DNA from: Corynebacterium senegalense
GTDB lineage: Bacteria; Actinomycetota; Actinomycetes; Mycobacteriales; Mycobacteriaceae
Assembly (NCBI RefSeq): GCF_900411315.1
Contig: NZ_LS990887.1
Location: 1,419,711-1,483,710, forward strand
Direction: 5' to 3'
DNA: 64,000 nucleotides
Shown: positions 7,434-17,941 of the stretch, in pieces
Layout: every line of letters starts with the position of its first letter
Numbering within the stretch: the first letter of the stretch is position 1
The notes under the pieces: model-generated
What the model saw: only the letters and a program-made list of their open reading frames with translations
What the model was told of the DNA's origin: nothing
Database searches by the model: none
Translations under genes and position numbers: made by a program

Positions 7434-8381
7434 CTAGGGCTGCGCTCCCCCGGTCCACGGCGCGCGAACCTCAATCCCGCGCCCAGGGTGGTTGCACACC
7501 GTTGAGGCCCGCAGCTCCGTGGCCCGGCCGTACGTCGGCGAGCTGCAGTTCCATCCGTCGAACGACACCGCGAGCGTGTTGCCGCCGCCCTCCGTCTGCG
7601 TCTTCGCGTCGTAGCGGTCCAGCACATCCATGGCCTCGGCGCAGGTGATCTCCCCCTCGATGACCTCCGCGAGGCGGTGCCCCTCCATCGCGCCGCACAT
7701 GATCGGCCCCTGCACGAGCACGTCCGTTCCGGTGCGGTACTCCGTCGCCGGCTCCGCCTTGGTCTGCTCCGCGAGCTCCTGGTCGGTCAGGACGGGCCCC
7801 TCGGTGACGATGCGCCGCTTCTCCCCCGCCACCTCGAACGCGGCGGTGTCGTTGCTACACACCAGGGACTCGCCGTCGGGCTTCGCACACTTGGCGACGC
7901 CAAAATCCACCCACTGGCCGGGTTTCAGCTCGTTCTGGGCCGGTGGCACACCCTCGAGGATCGCGTACGCCAGGCCGGCGGGCCCGATCTGAATGGCGCC
8001 CGGCCGCCCGCTGAACGGCGGCATGTCCACGTCGGGCACGGAGCTGTCGGCCGAGCCCGTGCACATGACCACCTCGTTGACGAAGCACTCGCCGGTGGCG
8101 GTGCCGTTGACGTGCCTGAAGGAAACAAAGTCCCCCGATGTGAACGTCTGCCTGCTCACCTGCTGCAGCTGGCTGTAATCCACGGTCCGCACGCCGGCAG
8201 GTGCAGACGAGGTGGCCGTTGAGCTGGGAGTTTGCTTCTCGACGCCCCCATCAGCCGCCACCCTCGTCTCAGTGGTGGTCTCCACCGGTGCCGGTTCGGG
8301 CGACGTGGAGCAGGCCGGAAGGGTCAGCGCCGCGGCAGCCATCGCCGCAGGCAGTGCAACTTTCCGGTGCGACGTTTTCAT
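7434..8381 (-). CDS. secreted lipoprotein with cysteine-rich ectodomain
   Basis: The 315-residue protein starts MKTSHRKVALPAAMAAAALTLPAC, with a lipobox cysteine at residue 24. A Thr-rich acidic linker follows to about residue 65. The ectodomain contains pairs of cysteines (GECFVNEVVMC, VAKCAKPDGESLVC, PIMCGAMEG, ITCAEAMDVLDRYDAK, DGWNCSSP, VCNHPGRG) suggesting repeated disulfide-bonded units. One unit (ITCAEAMDVLDRY, then DGWNCSSPTY) resembles a motif frequent in secreted corynebacterial and mycobacterial proteins of unknown role. No enzymatic motif is visible. It is read in the same direction as the next lipoprotein gene, with the parS-like site between them. Confidence 0.75.
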   Translation of the reverse strand: MKTSHRKVALPAAMAAAALTLPACSTSPEPAPVETTTETRVAADGGVEKQTPSSTATSSAPAGVRTVDYSQLQQVSRQTFTSGDFVSFRHVNGTATGECFVNEVVMCTGSADSSVPDVDMPPFSGRPGAIQIGPAGLAYAILEGVPPAQNELKPGQWVDFGVAKCAKPDGESLVCSNDTAAFEVAGEKRRIVTEGPVLTDQELAEQTKAEPATEYRTGTDVLVQGPIMCGAMEGHRLAEVIEGEITCAEAMDVLDRYDAKTQTEGGGNTLAVSFDGWNCSSPTYGRATELRASTVCNHPGRGIEVRAPWTGGAQP

Positions 8382-8430
8382 ACCTGGGAGTATGCCAGGT
8401 GTAGGGGGTATGGAGGTGGGAAAATTTCCC
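8382..8430. promoter_or_regulatory. two dyads upstream of the lipoprotein gene
   Basis: Directly upstream of the leftward lipoprotein start are ACCTGG (8382-8387) with CCAGGT (8395-8400), and the near-perfect palindrome GGGAAAATTTCCC (8418-8430). Either could be a regulator site for this gene. The rest of the spacer up to 8682 shows nothing else clear. Confidence 0.35.
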
Positions 8431-8682
8431 CAGTTTCGTTATGGGACGTTCCCCGCGATGAATCTCTGATACGCCCTGTGACCACTCTAGAACGTCTTTC
8501 GGTAGCCGGGGGAGCGCTTGGAATCCGGACCAGTTTCGAGGGTTAATCCCGACGGCCGGAGGGCGCATTTCTCTTGGTAGAGTTACACCTGCAACAGCGC
8601 GACACCGACAGGCTTCTGCAACGGGCAACGAGCCACGCAGATAGGCCTCCACGTCGCACGATTTTTCGTGCACGGAGGAGCC

Positions 8683-10545
8683 ATGACCTATCTGCGGATG
8701 ACCGGTAGAGAGTTCCACGAAGCTGTCGTCGACTCGGAATCTTTGGTCAACCGCATGCTCTCAAACCTCCTCGAGGAACACCGCCAAATTGTCGGCCCAT
8801 CGGAGCAACAGTCGTGGCGCAACAGTCTCCCGGTCCTCGCGGAAGATATCGCAGCAGCCGGGCTGGAGGGAATAGATGTTTTCCTCGAGTATGGGCTGCC
8901 GCTTACGTCCCAGCGGGTTGATGCCGTACTGGCTGGCACAAATCCCCGGACCGGTGACCCGTCGTTTGTGGTTGTTGAACTGAAGCAGTGGTCCTCCGCT
9001 AAATCGTATGAGGATGACGAGAACTTGGTGGTTGTCCCGGGAACACCGGATCCGCGGATTCATCCTGTCCGCCAGGTGGGTGGCTACAGCCGCTATTTGG
9101 TCAACTACCTGGCCGCCCTTGAGGAAAATAGTGAGTGGGTAAACGCCGTAGCTTACTTGCACGGGGTGGGTGATCGATCGGCCATTAGCGAGCTCGTCGA
9201 AATGGAGGGGGCCGAACTCTTCATCGGGCGGGAGCGGGATGCTTTCCGCTCGTTCCTTCGCGAGAGGCTCAGTTCCGAGGACGGCAGCGGAACCGGCGAT
9301 ATCTTGGTGAACTCGGCTGTACGGCCCTCCACCAAGCTGATGTCGGTGGCGGCCGACGAGGTTCGCCGTCGCGAGCAGTTTGTCCTTTTGGGCAATCAGC
9401 AACTGGCCGTGGATCTCGTCCGGCACGAGGTCGAGAACGCCCACGAGCAGAATCGAAAGCGCGTCATTGTTGTCTCGGGCGGGCCCGGCAGCGGGAAGTC
9501 TGTGGTGGCGCTAAGCCTGCTGGGTGAGCTCGGGCGGAGTGGCTACAGCGCCCTCCACGCCACCGGGTCGCGGTCATTTACGCAGACCATGCGTCGCGTT
9601 GCTGGATACCGAAGCCGGGAGACGCAAAGCTTGTTCAAATACTTCAACAACTTCACGCAGGCGCAAGAAAACGGAATTGATGTCCTGATCGCGGATGAAG
9701 CGCACCGAATACGCGAGACGTCCAATAATCGCTTTACCAGCGCAAGTAATCGCAGCGATCGACTGCAGATTGATGAGCTCATTTCGGCTGCCAGGGTTCC
9801 GGTCTTTCTTCTCGACGACAAACAGGTCGTGCGCAAGGGGGAACTGGGATCGGTTCGAGACATCACTGCTTATGCGGCATCACAGGGACTTGATGTCCTG
9901 CATGTGCCGCTGGGGGAGCAATTCAGGTGCGGTGGGTCGGCTGCATATGTCGAATGGGTAGAGCAGATCCTCGGACTTCGCCAAGGAGAGCCTGCGAAAG
10001 CATCGATCCCCGCGGATGACACTTTTGAAATCGAAGTGGCTGACAACCCGTGGGAACTGGAGCACCTGTTACGAGACAAACAAAGGCAGGGTTATACAGC
10101 GCGCACGGCAGCGGGGTACTGCTGGCGGTGGTCCGATGCCACGAAACATGGCCTCATCAACGACGTGGTGATTGAGGACTGGGCTCGTCCGTGGAACAAC
10201 AAGCTGGAGCGGCGGGTCGGGAATGCGCCTCCGTCAGCCTTATGGGCGACCCAAGAAGGTGGATTTGATCAGGTTGGATGCGTCTATACAGCGCAGGGGT
10301 TCGAATTCGATTGGGCGGGGGTCATCATTGGACCGGATCTGGTCTGGCGGAACGGACGATTTGTCAGCCAGCGAAACCACAACAAGGATCCCCACTTTCG
10401 ATCCCGGGCTGCTGTGCCAGATAAGGACTTTGACCTGCTAGTTCGACAGATTTACAAAGTTCTTCTCACACGGGGAATGGTAGGCACAATTCTCTACTCC
10501 CCCGATGCTGAGACGCGCTCAGCGCTAAGAATGCTACTCAATTAA
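8683..10545 (+). CDS. PD-(D/E)XK-like nuclease fused to DUF2075/SF1-like ATPase
   Basis: The 620-residue protein has two parts. Residues about 70-105 show a restriction-endonuclease-like core: QRVDAVLAG (Asp80) and VVVELKQW (Glu99, Lys101), the D...ExK pattern of PD-(D/E)XK nucleases. The second part is a P-loop NTPase: GGPGSGKS at 266-273, LIADEAHRI with the Walker B DEAH at 338-341, QGFEFDWAGV near 538 and the arginine-finger-like LLTRG near 594. This is the DUF2075/Schlafen-type helicase-like family. ATG 8683 is chosen because GGAGGAG precedes it; a GTG five codons earlier is less likely. The next gene has the same ATPase with a different nuclease. A defence role on DNA or RNA is inference. 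Confidence 0.8.
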   Translation: MTYLRMTGREFHEAVVDSESLVNRMLSNLLEEHRQIVGPSEQQSWRNSLPVLAEDIAAAGLEGIDVFLEYGLPLTSQRVDAVLAGTNPRTGDPSFVVVELKQWSSAKSYEDDENLVVVPGTPDPRIHPVRQVGGYSRYLVNYLAALEENSEWVNAVAYLHGVGDRSAISELVEMEGAELFIGRERDAFRSFLRERLSSEDGSGTGDILVNSAVRPSTKLMSVAADEVRRREQFVLLGNQQLAVDLVRHEVENAHEQNRKRVIVVSGGPGSGKSVVALSLLGELGRSGYSALHATGSRSFTQTMRRVAGYRSRETQSLFKYFNNFTQAQENGIDVLIADEAHRIRETSNNRFTSASNRSDRLQIDELISAARVPVFLLDDKQVVRKGELGSVRDITAYAASQGLDVLHVPLGEQFRCGGSAAYVEWVEQILGLRQGEPAKASIPADDTFEIEVADNPWELEHLLRDKQRQGYTARTAAGYCWRWSDATKHGLINDVVIEDWARPWNNKLERRVGNAPPSALWATQEGGFDQVGCVYTAQGFEFDWAGVIIGPDLVWRNGRFVSQRNHNKDPHFRSRAAVPDKDFDLLVRQIYKVLLTRGMVGTILYSPDAETRSALRMLLN

Positions 10546-10629
10546 CTAGACAGACTTCCCAGGGCCCAACGGACTTCCGCTCAACAGGACACGTCCTCAC
10601 CCCGCACCAAGCAGAATGCGAGATGTGAC

Positions 10630-12480
10630 GTGAGTGATTTTCCGCGCCCCTTCATCAAGAGGGTTCCGTACGACGAAGGTTTTCTCGGCAACCTGGAAAC
10701 TTTCTACAGTTCTCTGGAAGAGAAGGATCGGGAGGCCTTTGTGACTCATCAGCTCCGATTCCCGACCGTGTATATCGTCCGGAGCAGACGGGAGTTGGCG
10801 GACGGCCCGCGTTTCAAGGTCTACGTTGGAGAAACCAACGACATCAAGAACCGAACACGCCAGCACCTCTACCAGGATCCGCATAATCGCAAAGACTGGG
10901 CCGAATTCCGCAGCGCTCCAGATGCGGAAATGTATGTCATCGGACATCCCTTCTTCAATAAATCCTTGACCCTGGATGTCGAGAACAGATTTCTGCACTA
11001 CCTGGAGTCGTGCCACTCGGTGGAACGACGAAACAATCGGCGAACCAATGAACAGCGCAACTATTACACGCTCGAGCACCTCGATCCCCTTTTCGACGCA
11101 GTTTGGCGGGAGCTGCATGAAGAGGAGCCTGAGCTGTTTGAGCCGAAAGAATCGATTACGTCGTCCGCGATCTTCAAGGCCTCCCCATTCCAAAAATTGA
11201 ACGAACAACAGCTCCAAGCCCAGAACGCAGTTTTCGAAGCTGTCAATGACGCGTTGGAACAGGAAAGCGACGAGCACAAGTTAATCATCGTTTCCGGCGA
11301 AGCAGGTTCGGGGAAGACGGTTCTCATCAGCAGTATCTTCAATGGCTTGATGATGGGGGTGGAAGACGAGGACGAACGATTCCGCCGCTTGGTGGCCGGT
11401 CTCGATGACGAGGGCACGGAGATTGACGGTTACCTGGTCTCCGGGCACAAGAACGACGGCGGACAGCTCGCCGTTTACCAGGAAATAGTCAGTAAGGCCG
11501 GAATTCCTCACTCACGGAAGGGGGTCCGTCAAAGTCGCGTGTACAGCCCAACATCCTTCATAAATCAATTCACCGAGGATGACCCAGCGGACGTCGTCCT
11601 GATCGACGAGGCGCACCTGCTTCTCACCCAGAAGTCGCAGGGATACCGGGAGGATATGCCACAAATTGAAGCAATCCTCAGGCGGGCCAAGGTCGTCGTC
11701 GCGGTTTACGACGCCAAACAGTCGCTGGAGACCTCTCAACACTGGGAAACCCCGTTGGAGGAATACTTTGCAGCGTCGCTCGCCCAGCCTCCAATCCGAC
11801 TTACCAACCAAATGCGTCTACGTGCTGATGATAAGACTGTGGAGTGGATCCGTGCTTTAGTCGACGACGGCGTCATCCTGCCCCTGCATGATGACGAAGA
11901 GGGGTACGATCTGCGGATCTTCGACGACCCGAAATCTCTAGACAGGGCAATCCGCGACAAAGACTCGGAAATCGAGAATAACCTTTCTCGAATCATCGCT
12001 ACCTACGACTGGAAGTACAGTGCCGGCAAGGAGAACGGCACCGAAGACGATGGGCTCTGGTACGTCGACATTGTCCACCACGGAACCACCTTCAAGAAGC
12101 CATGGAACTTGCAGGTCAAGACCGACGACGGTGTTCGTCAGGTCTCCCATTCCAAAGCTTGGTCTGAAAATACCCAAACGATTAATGAAGTGGGATCCAC
12201 CTTCACGATTCAAGGATTTGACCTGAACTACGCGGGGGTGATTCTAGGACCCTCAATCACGTACCGGGACGGCCGGGTCGTGATCGATCCGACGAAGTCC
12301 GCGCACGGGAAGAAGACTCAACGCCGAACACTTTCCGACGGGCGAAAAGAATCCTTTGGTGAGGAGCTAATAAACAACGAACTCAACGTTCTCCTCACTC
12401 GCGGCGTCAAGGGACTTTACATTTACGCAGTTGATGATGCGCTCCGAAAGGCACTGATAGCGGCTAAGGAGGCCAAGTAG
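10630..12480 (+). CDS. GIY-YIG-like nuclease fused to DUF2075/SF1-like ATPase
   Basis: The 616-residue protein begins at GTG 10630 with a weak ribosome site. Residues about 45-145 look like a GIY-YIG nuclease: TVYIV (46-50), FKVYVGETND (62-71), Arg75 and His79 in KNRTRQHL, a candidate catalytic Glu118 in LDVENRFLHYLE and Asn-rich NNRRTNEQRNYY near 135. The ATPase follows: GEAGSGKT (223-230), VLIDEAHLLL (DEAH at 326-329), TIQGFDLNYAGVILGP and LLTRGVKG near the end. These ATPase motifs pair one-for-one with those of the preceding gene, so the two are paralogues with exchanged N-terminal domains. The 84-base gap and shared direction suggest one operon. Substrate and trigger are unknown. Confidence 0.78.
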   Translation: MSDFPRPFIKRVPYDEGFLGNLETFYSSLEEKDREAFVTHQLRFPTVYIVRSRRELADGPRFKVYVGETNDIKNRTRQHLYQDPHNRKDWAEFRSAPDAEMYVIGHPFFNKSLTLDVENRFLHYLESCHSVERRNNRRTNEQRNYYTLEHLDPLFDAVWRELHEEEPELFEPKESITSSAIFKASPFQKLNEQQLQAQNAVFEAVNDALEQESDEHKLIIVSGEAGSGKTVLISSIFNGLMMGVEDEDERFRRLVAGLDDEGTEIDGYLVSGHKNDGGQLAVYQEIVSKAGIPHSRKGVRQSRVYSPTSFINQFTEDDPADVVLIDEAHLLLTQKSQGYREDMPQIEAILRRAKVVVAVYDAKQSLETSQHWETPLEEYFAASLAQPPIRLTNQMRLRADDKTVEWIRALVDDGVILPLHDDEEGYDLRIFDDPKSLDRAIRDKDSEIENNLSRIIATYDWKYSAGKENGTEDDGLWYVDIVHHGTTFKKPWNLQVKTDDGVRQVSHSKAWSENTQTINEVGSTFTIQGFDLNYAGVILGPSITYRDGRVVIDPTKSAHGKKTQRRTLSDGRKESFGEELINNELNVLLTRGVKGLYIYAVDDALRKALIAAKEAK

Positions 12481-12665
12481 AAAGAGATGGGCTGCGTCCG
12501 GGGATGCTGTACTAAAAGCGACGAGGGTGTGGCGTGAATGCATGGAGGGGCTGGGAACGAGACACGACCGTCCAGATGAGAATGACGGTGCCTTGTCCCG
12601 GTAGAAGGCGACATCATGCCAGCTTGGTCACTGTGAAAGAGGATCCATGCTCTACCTTGCCGTTT
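12481..12665. other. spacer between the ATPase gene and CRISPR trailer end
   Basis: These 185 bases hold no convincing gene. No strong terminator hairpin was found. This is the leader-distal side of the array, as shown by the degenerate repeat that follows. Confidence 0.5.
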
Positions 12666-15600
12666 GGATTCACCCTGCTTGCGCGGGGAGCACTGGCGTG
12701 AAGAGCCGCTCCGTTTCGTGGACTCCGGCTCATCCCCGCCTGCGCGGGGAGCAAGTCACGGGCCGCGTCACCGTCGACCCCATCGAGGGCTCATCCCCGC
12801 CTGCGCGGGGGGCACGCGGCGCGCCGCCTCTACACAAACCCGGACCGAGGCTCATCCCCGCCTGCGCGGGGAGCACGGGGCGAACATCGTCGCCACGTTC
12901 CACCCGGCCGGCTCATCCCCGCCTGCGCGGGGAGCACTGGTGAATGCGGTCAATCTTGGCCGCCAGGTCGGGTTCATCCCCGCCTGCGCGGGGAGCACCC
13001 GGGGTTGTAGCGGATGTATTCGGCGGTGGTGGGCTCATCCCCGCCTGCGCGGGGAGCACCAGCATTTTTGACCTGCTAGGAGAGACGAATGAGGCTCATC
13101 CCCGCCTGCGCGGGGAGCACGGGTTCACCCCTGGCCGCGACGTTCACCGCTTCGGCTCATCCCCGCCTGCGCGGGGAGCACGAGGCCGTAGTCGGACTGG
13201 CTGCGGTCATTGTGGGCTCATCCCCGCCTGCGCGGGGAGCACGGCTGTCCTTGTCGGCGGTAATGCTGGCGTGCGGGCTCATCCCCGCCTGCGCGGGGAG
13301 CACAAGCTAAAGACGCACTGCAAGAACGGGCACGAGGGCTCATCCCCGCCTGCGCGGGGAGCACGGTTCACGTTCCCGGCCCCACGACATGTACTTGGGC
13401 TCATCCCCGCCTGCGCGGGGAGCACGACACCAGCAAGGTCACGGACATGTCGAGAATGGGCTCATCCCCGCCTGCGCGGGGAGCACTGAGGATTGCGTGT
13501 GCTATGTCCCGGTTGATGGGGCTCATCCCCGCCTGCGCGGGGAGCACATCGCGGAAGGAGCACGCCTAGCGAACCAACGGGGCTCATCCCCGCCTGCGCG
13601 GGGAGCACCAGCGTGACAGCACGTGGCAGGGTACCTCGGTGGGCTCATCCCCGCCTGCGCGGGGAGCACGCCTAGTTCCAGTGATCGACCACGACGGTGG
13701 CGGGCTCATCCCCGCCTGCGCGGGGAGCACCACTGGCGAACCTACCGAGTCCGATAGGGCCGCGGGCTCATCCCCGCCTGCGCGGGGAGCACGTGAGATT
13801 TCGCTGTTTCGGTGGGTGCGGCATCGGCTCATCCCCGCCTGCGCGGGGAGCACCTGGGTGTGACGTGCCACGACGAACTGATTTCGGGCTCATCCCCGCC
13901 TGCGCGGGGAGCACGACCGGATCCTCGCGGCAATCAACGCCGGAACGGGCTCATCCCCGCCTGCGCGGGGAGCACGTCACCGCCGGTGCTGCGGTGACGA
14001 CTCCGGAGGGCTCATCCCCGCCTGCGCGGGGAGCACGGGCGCTGACAACCCCCGACGCGCGCCTGGCTAGGCTCATCCCCGCCTGCGCGGGGAGCACCCC
14101 TGATTTGGGCCGGTTTGATGAGGCGGGCCGGGCTCATCCCCGCCTGCGCGGGGAGCACGATTTTGATGAGGGCGATCTTGTCGATGTGCGGGGCTCATCC
14201 CCGCCTGCGCGGGGAGCACTGGACGTGGAAGAACGCCGGTAAGGAAGTCCCGGGCTCATCCCCGCCTGCGCGGGGAGCACTGCGATACGAAATCGATCAG
14301 CCCGGCAGTGGCAGGCTCATCCCCGCCTGCGCGGGGAGCACGCCCGAATCGGATCATCTTCCATGCCGCGCCACGGCTCATCCCCGCCTGCGCGGGGAGC
14401 ACGCGCGGCCCGAGGCCACGAGCAGGCCGCCGACGGGCTCATCCCCGCCTGCGCGGGGAGCACGCCTTAGCGACACGCCGACGCTCCGCCTCCAACGGCT
14501 CATCCCCGCCTGCGCGGGGAGCACCCTCCGAGATGGACAAGTACGCTCGCCGCGGCGGGCTCATCCCCGCCTGCGCGGGGAGCACCGGGTGTGCCGGTGT
14601 ACCTCGCGGGGCGCAACGGGCTCATCCCCGCCTGCGCGGGGAGCACGATGGGTGGACGAACATCCTCAACGGCGGCCCGGGCTCATCCCCGCCTGCGCGG
14701 GGAGCACGGTGTTGGTTTGCTGCAGATCATCCCTGGAACGGGCTCATCCCCGCCTGCGCGGGGAGCACGCTATCGGATGTTGCTGCTGCACTCAATGCTC
14801 CGGCTCATCCCCGCCTGCGCGGGGAGCACTCCACCCCGAGGAGGAGTACGGCGCACCTGCAGGGCTCATCCCCGCCTGCGCGGGGAGCACACTATTTCCC
14901 TCGACCGTGACACCTACGAACTGGGCTCATCCCCGCCTGCGCGGGGAGCACGGTGTTGATTGCGGGGCCAAGTATAGGGTTATGGGCTCATCCCCGCCTG
15001 CGCGGGGAGCACGTATCTCCTTACGCGCCCGCGAACGGCAGGTTGGGCTCATCCCCGCCTGCGCGGGGAGCACGGCGGACGCACCATCACCATCTCCGGT
15101 TCCTCCGGCTCATCCCCGCCTGCGCGGGGAGCACCTGGCCCGTTGTCTGTGGTGACGGGGGGAGCGTGGGCTCATCCCCGCCTGCGCGGGGAGCACGGCA
15201 TCCGCCCGGCGTGGAACGCAGTTGCCAAGGGCTCATCCCCGCCTGCGCGGGGAGCACTATCCTCACGGAAGACGGCGACACCCACACGGGGGCTCATCCC
15301 CGCCTGCGCGGGGAGCACGACCGTGTGGACAGTGCAGGTAGGGATCGACGGGGCTCATCCCCGCCTGCGCGGGGAGCACGACCTGGACGCGCTCACGGGC
15401 AAGACCCAATCGGGCTCATCCCCGCCTGCGCGGGGAGCACGCGGACGTTGTTGCCGGAGACGGGGCGGCCGAGGGCTCATCCCCGCCTGCGCGGGGAGCA
15501 CGCCCGTCATGAAGATCCTTGAGGACTCGTTCAGGGCTCATCCCCGCCTGCGCGGGGAGCACTCCCTGGGCGTGATTTTGATGAGGGTGATCTTGGGCTC

Positions 15601-17941
15601 ATCCCCGCCTGCGCGGGGAGCACGTAGTCGAAGTGCTCGGTCAGGTTGGTCAACTGGGCTCATCCCCGCCTGCGCGGGGAGCACGCCGCGGCGCGCACCC
15701 AGGACGCCGCCGCGTGGGGCTCATCCCCGCCTGCGCGGGGAGCACCGCCCGTCGACAAGCAGCGTCGTCGGCCAGGAGGGCTCATCCCCGCCTGCGCGGG
15801 GAGCACAACCTTAGTAGTCATTCCTTCTCCCATCATTGCGGCTCATCCCCGCCTGCGCGGGGAGCACTGGAACGGCACCCGGTCGGCGCGGATCACGGAG
15901 GGCTCATCCCCGCCTGCGCGGGGAGCACGCCTCCCACGTCCTGGCCCAGCCCGCCCGAGCGGGCTCATCCCCGCCTGCGCGGGGAGCACGATGGGCCGAC
16001 TGAGGAGCATTTCCGCCGTACGGGCTCATCCCCGCCTGCGCGGGGAGCACGGCATCCGCTCTGCGTGGAACGCAGTTGCCAAGGGCTCATCCCCGCCTGC
16101 GCGGGGAGCACAAGCGGGGCGAGTGTCAGCGACTTACAACTGCGGGCTCATCCCCGCCTGCGCGGGGAGCACGTAGCGGTTGAATCGGTCGATGAGCTCG
16201 TTGACGGCTCATCCCCGCCTGCGCGGGGAGCACCAACCATCGGCGGTGCCGCTGCCGCGTGGGGTCGGCTCATCCCTGCCTGCGCGGGGAGCACACACCA
16301 TCACCGCGCGGGGTATCCCCTGCACACGGCTCATCCCCGCCTGCGCGGGGAGCACTTCCGCGTACTCAAGCCGGGGGGGACGCTGATCGGCTCATCCCCG
16401 CCTGCGCGGGGAGCACCACCCCGAGATCACCTACAAGCCCGGCAAGTCGGGCTCATCCCCGCCTGCGCGGGGAGCACTCATCTGCATTACCAGCTAGCAT
16501 TGTCCACGCCGGCTCATCCCCGCCTGCGCGGGGAGCACCAGCACATTGTTGAGGATCTTGTGCGCGTCGCGGGCTCATCCCCGCCTGCGCGGGGAGCACG
16601 CGAACGGCAGGTTGTTGAGAATGGTCAGAGTCGGCTCATCCCCGCCTGCGCGGGGAGCACTCGATACCGATGCTGCGCTGGTTGGTGTACTGGGGCTCAT
16701 CCCCGCCTGCGCGGGGAGCACTTCCTAAGCGCGTCTTTACAGCCACGCCACGGGGGCTCATCCCCGCCTGCGCGGGGAGCACCCGTGGATAAGTTGCCCA
16801 CGGGTTGTGTGTTCGGGCTCATCCCCGCCTGCGCGGGGAGCACTGGCTAATTGATTCTTGGATGTTGTCCACGGGGGGCTCATCCCCGCCTGCGCGGGGA
16901 GCACAACATGGGGCGATTGAATATACAGGCCGGACAGGGCTCATCCCCGCCTGCGCGGGGAGCACGACTAGGCGTTAACCAACATCGAGCGGATCACGGG
17001 CTCATCCCCGCCTGCGCGGGGAGCACCTACTTTCCGTCACGGCCCTATCGGTTTCGATAGGCTCATCCCCGCCTGCGCGGGGAGCACCGGTAGAAGAATC
17101 GGTAGGTCTGGAATCGGAGGGGCTCATCCCCGCCTGCGCGGGGAGCACTCGCCGCCGCCGCTAACTGGTTGTGGCAGACGGGGCTCATCCCCGCCTGCGC
17201 GGGGAGCACAACATTTTCACCCGCCATCCGTTGGAGCAGCAGGGCTCATCCCCGCCTGCGCGGGGAGCACATCTGCTTGGTCAGCAGGTCGAGCTTGTTG
17301 AAGGGCTCATCCCCGCCTGCGCGGGGAGCACTCGGTAATCGCGCCGAACACGGGGCCAGTGGCCGGCTCATCCCCGCCTGCGCGGGGAGCACACAGACCC
17401 GGGGGCCGGATTCCCCTGGGATGTAGGCTCATCCCCGCCTGCGCGGGGAGCACCACGTCGGCTTGGTAACATTCTCCCAGTACCACGGCTCATCCCCGCC
17501 TGCGCGGGGAGCACGCTGTCGAAGCGGTGGGTGCGTTGAACTCCCAGGGCTCATCCCCGCCTGCGCGGGGAGCACGCGGGCGATGCGGGAGCGTGCTCGT
17601 CGTTTGAGGGCTCATCCCCGCCTGCGCGGGGAGCACGAACACAAGCATGTCCGCCCCGGTCACCATCAGGGCTCATCCCCGCCTGCGCGGGGAGCACAAC
17701 GCGGAGGTATCGCTGCTCGCCTGCATCGTCGGCTCATCCCCGCCTGCGCGGGGAGCACCAGGCCCAGCAAGGCCAGAACTGGTGGAAGGTGGGCTCATCC
17801 CCGCCTGCGCGGGGAGCACGACTTGATCGTGTTCCACGCAGCCTCGGCAAGCGGCTCATCCCCGCCTGCGCGGGGAGCACGGAGGAGGAGCTGCCTGACG
17901 AGCGTGAGTTCGGGGCTCATCCCCGCCTGCGCGGGGAGCAC
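12666..17941 (-). CRISPR. type I-E CRISPR array, about 87 repeats and 86 spacers
   Basis: A 28-base repeat, read as GTGCTCCCCGCGCAGGCGGG plus GATGAGCC on the minus strand, recurs with a 61-base period (33-base spacers, a few of 34). This is the classic I-E repeat with its CCCCGC/GCGGGG stem. From the first repeat start (12666) to the last (17914) is 5248 bases, which fits 86 intervals of 61 plus two extra bases. Transcription is leftward from cas2, so the oldest spacers are at 12.7 kb. The terminal repeat there differs at six positions and the next ones carry single changes (A at 12754; AGCAC to GGCAC in the repeat starting 12788; T at 12973). One internal repeat (16267-16294) has a C-to-T change. 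Confidence 0.98.

Noticed and set aside
12481..12665. Possible tracrRNA or second effector module at the far end of the array
   Set aside because: No anti-repeat was found, and a complete type I-E operon explains the array.
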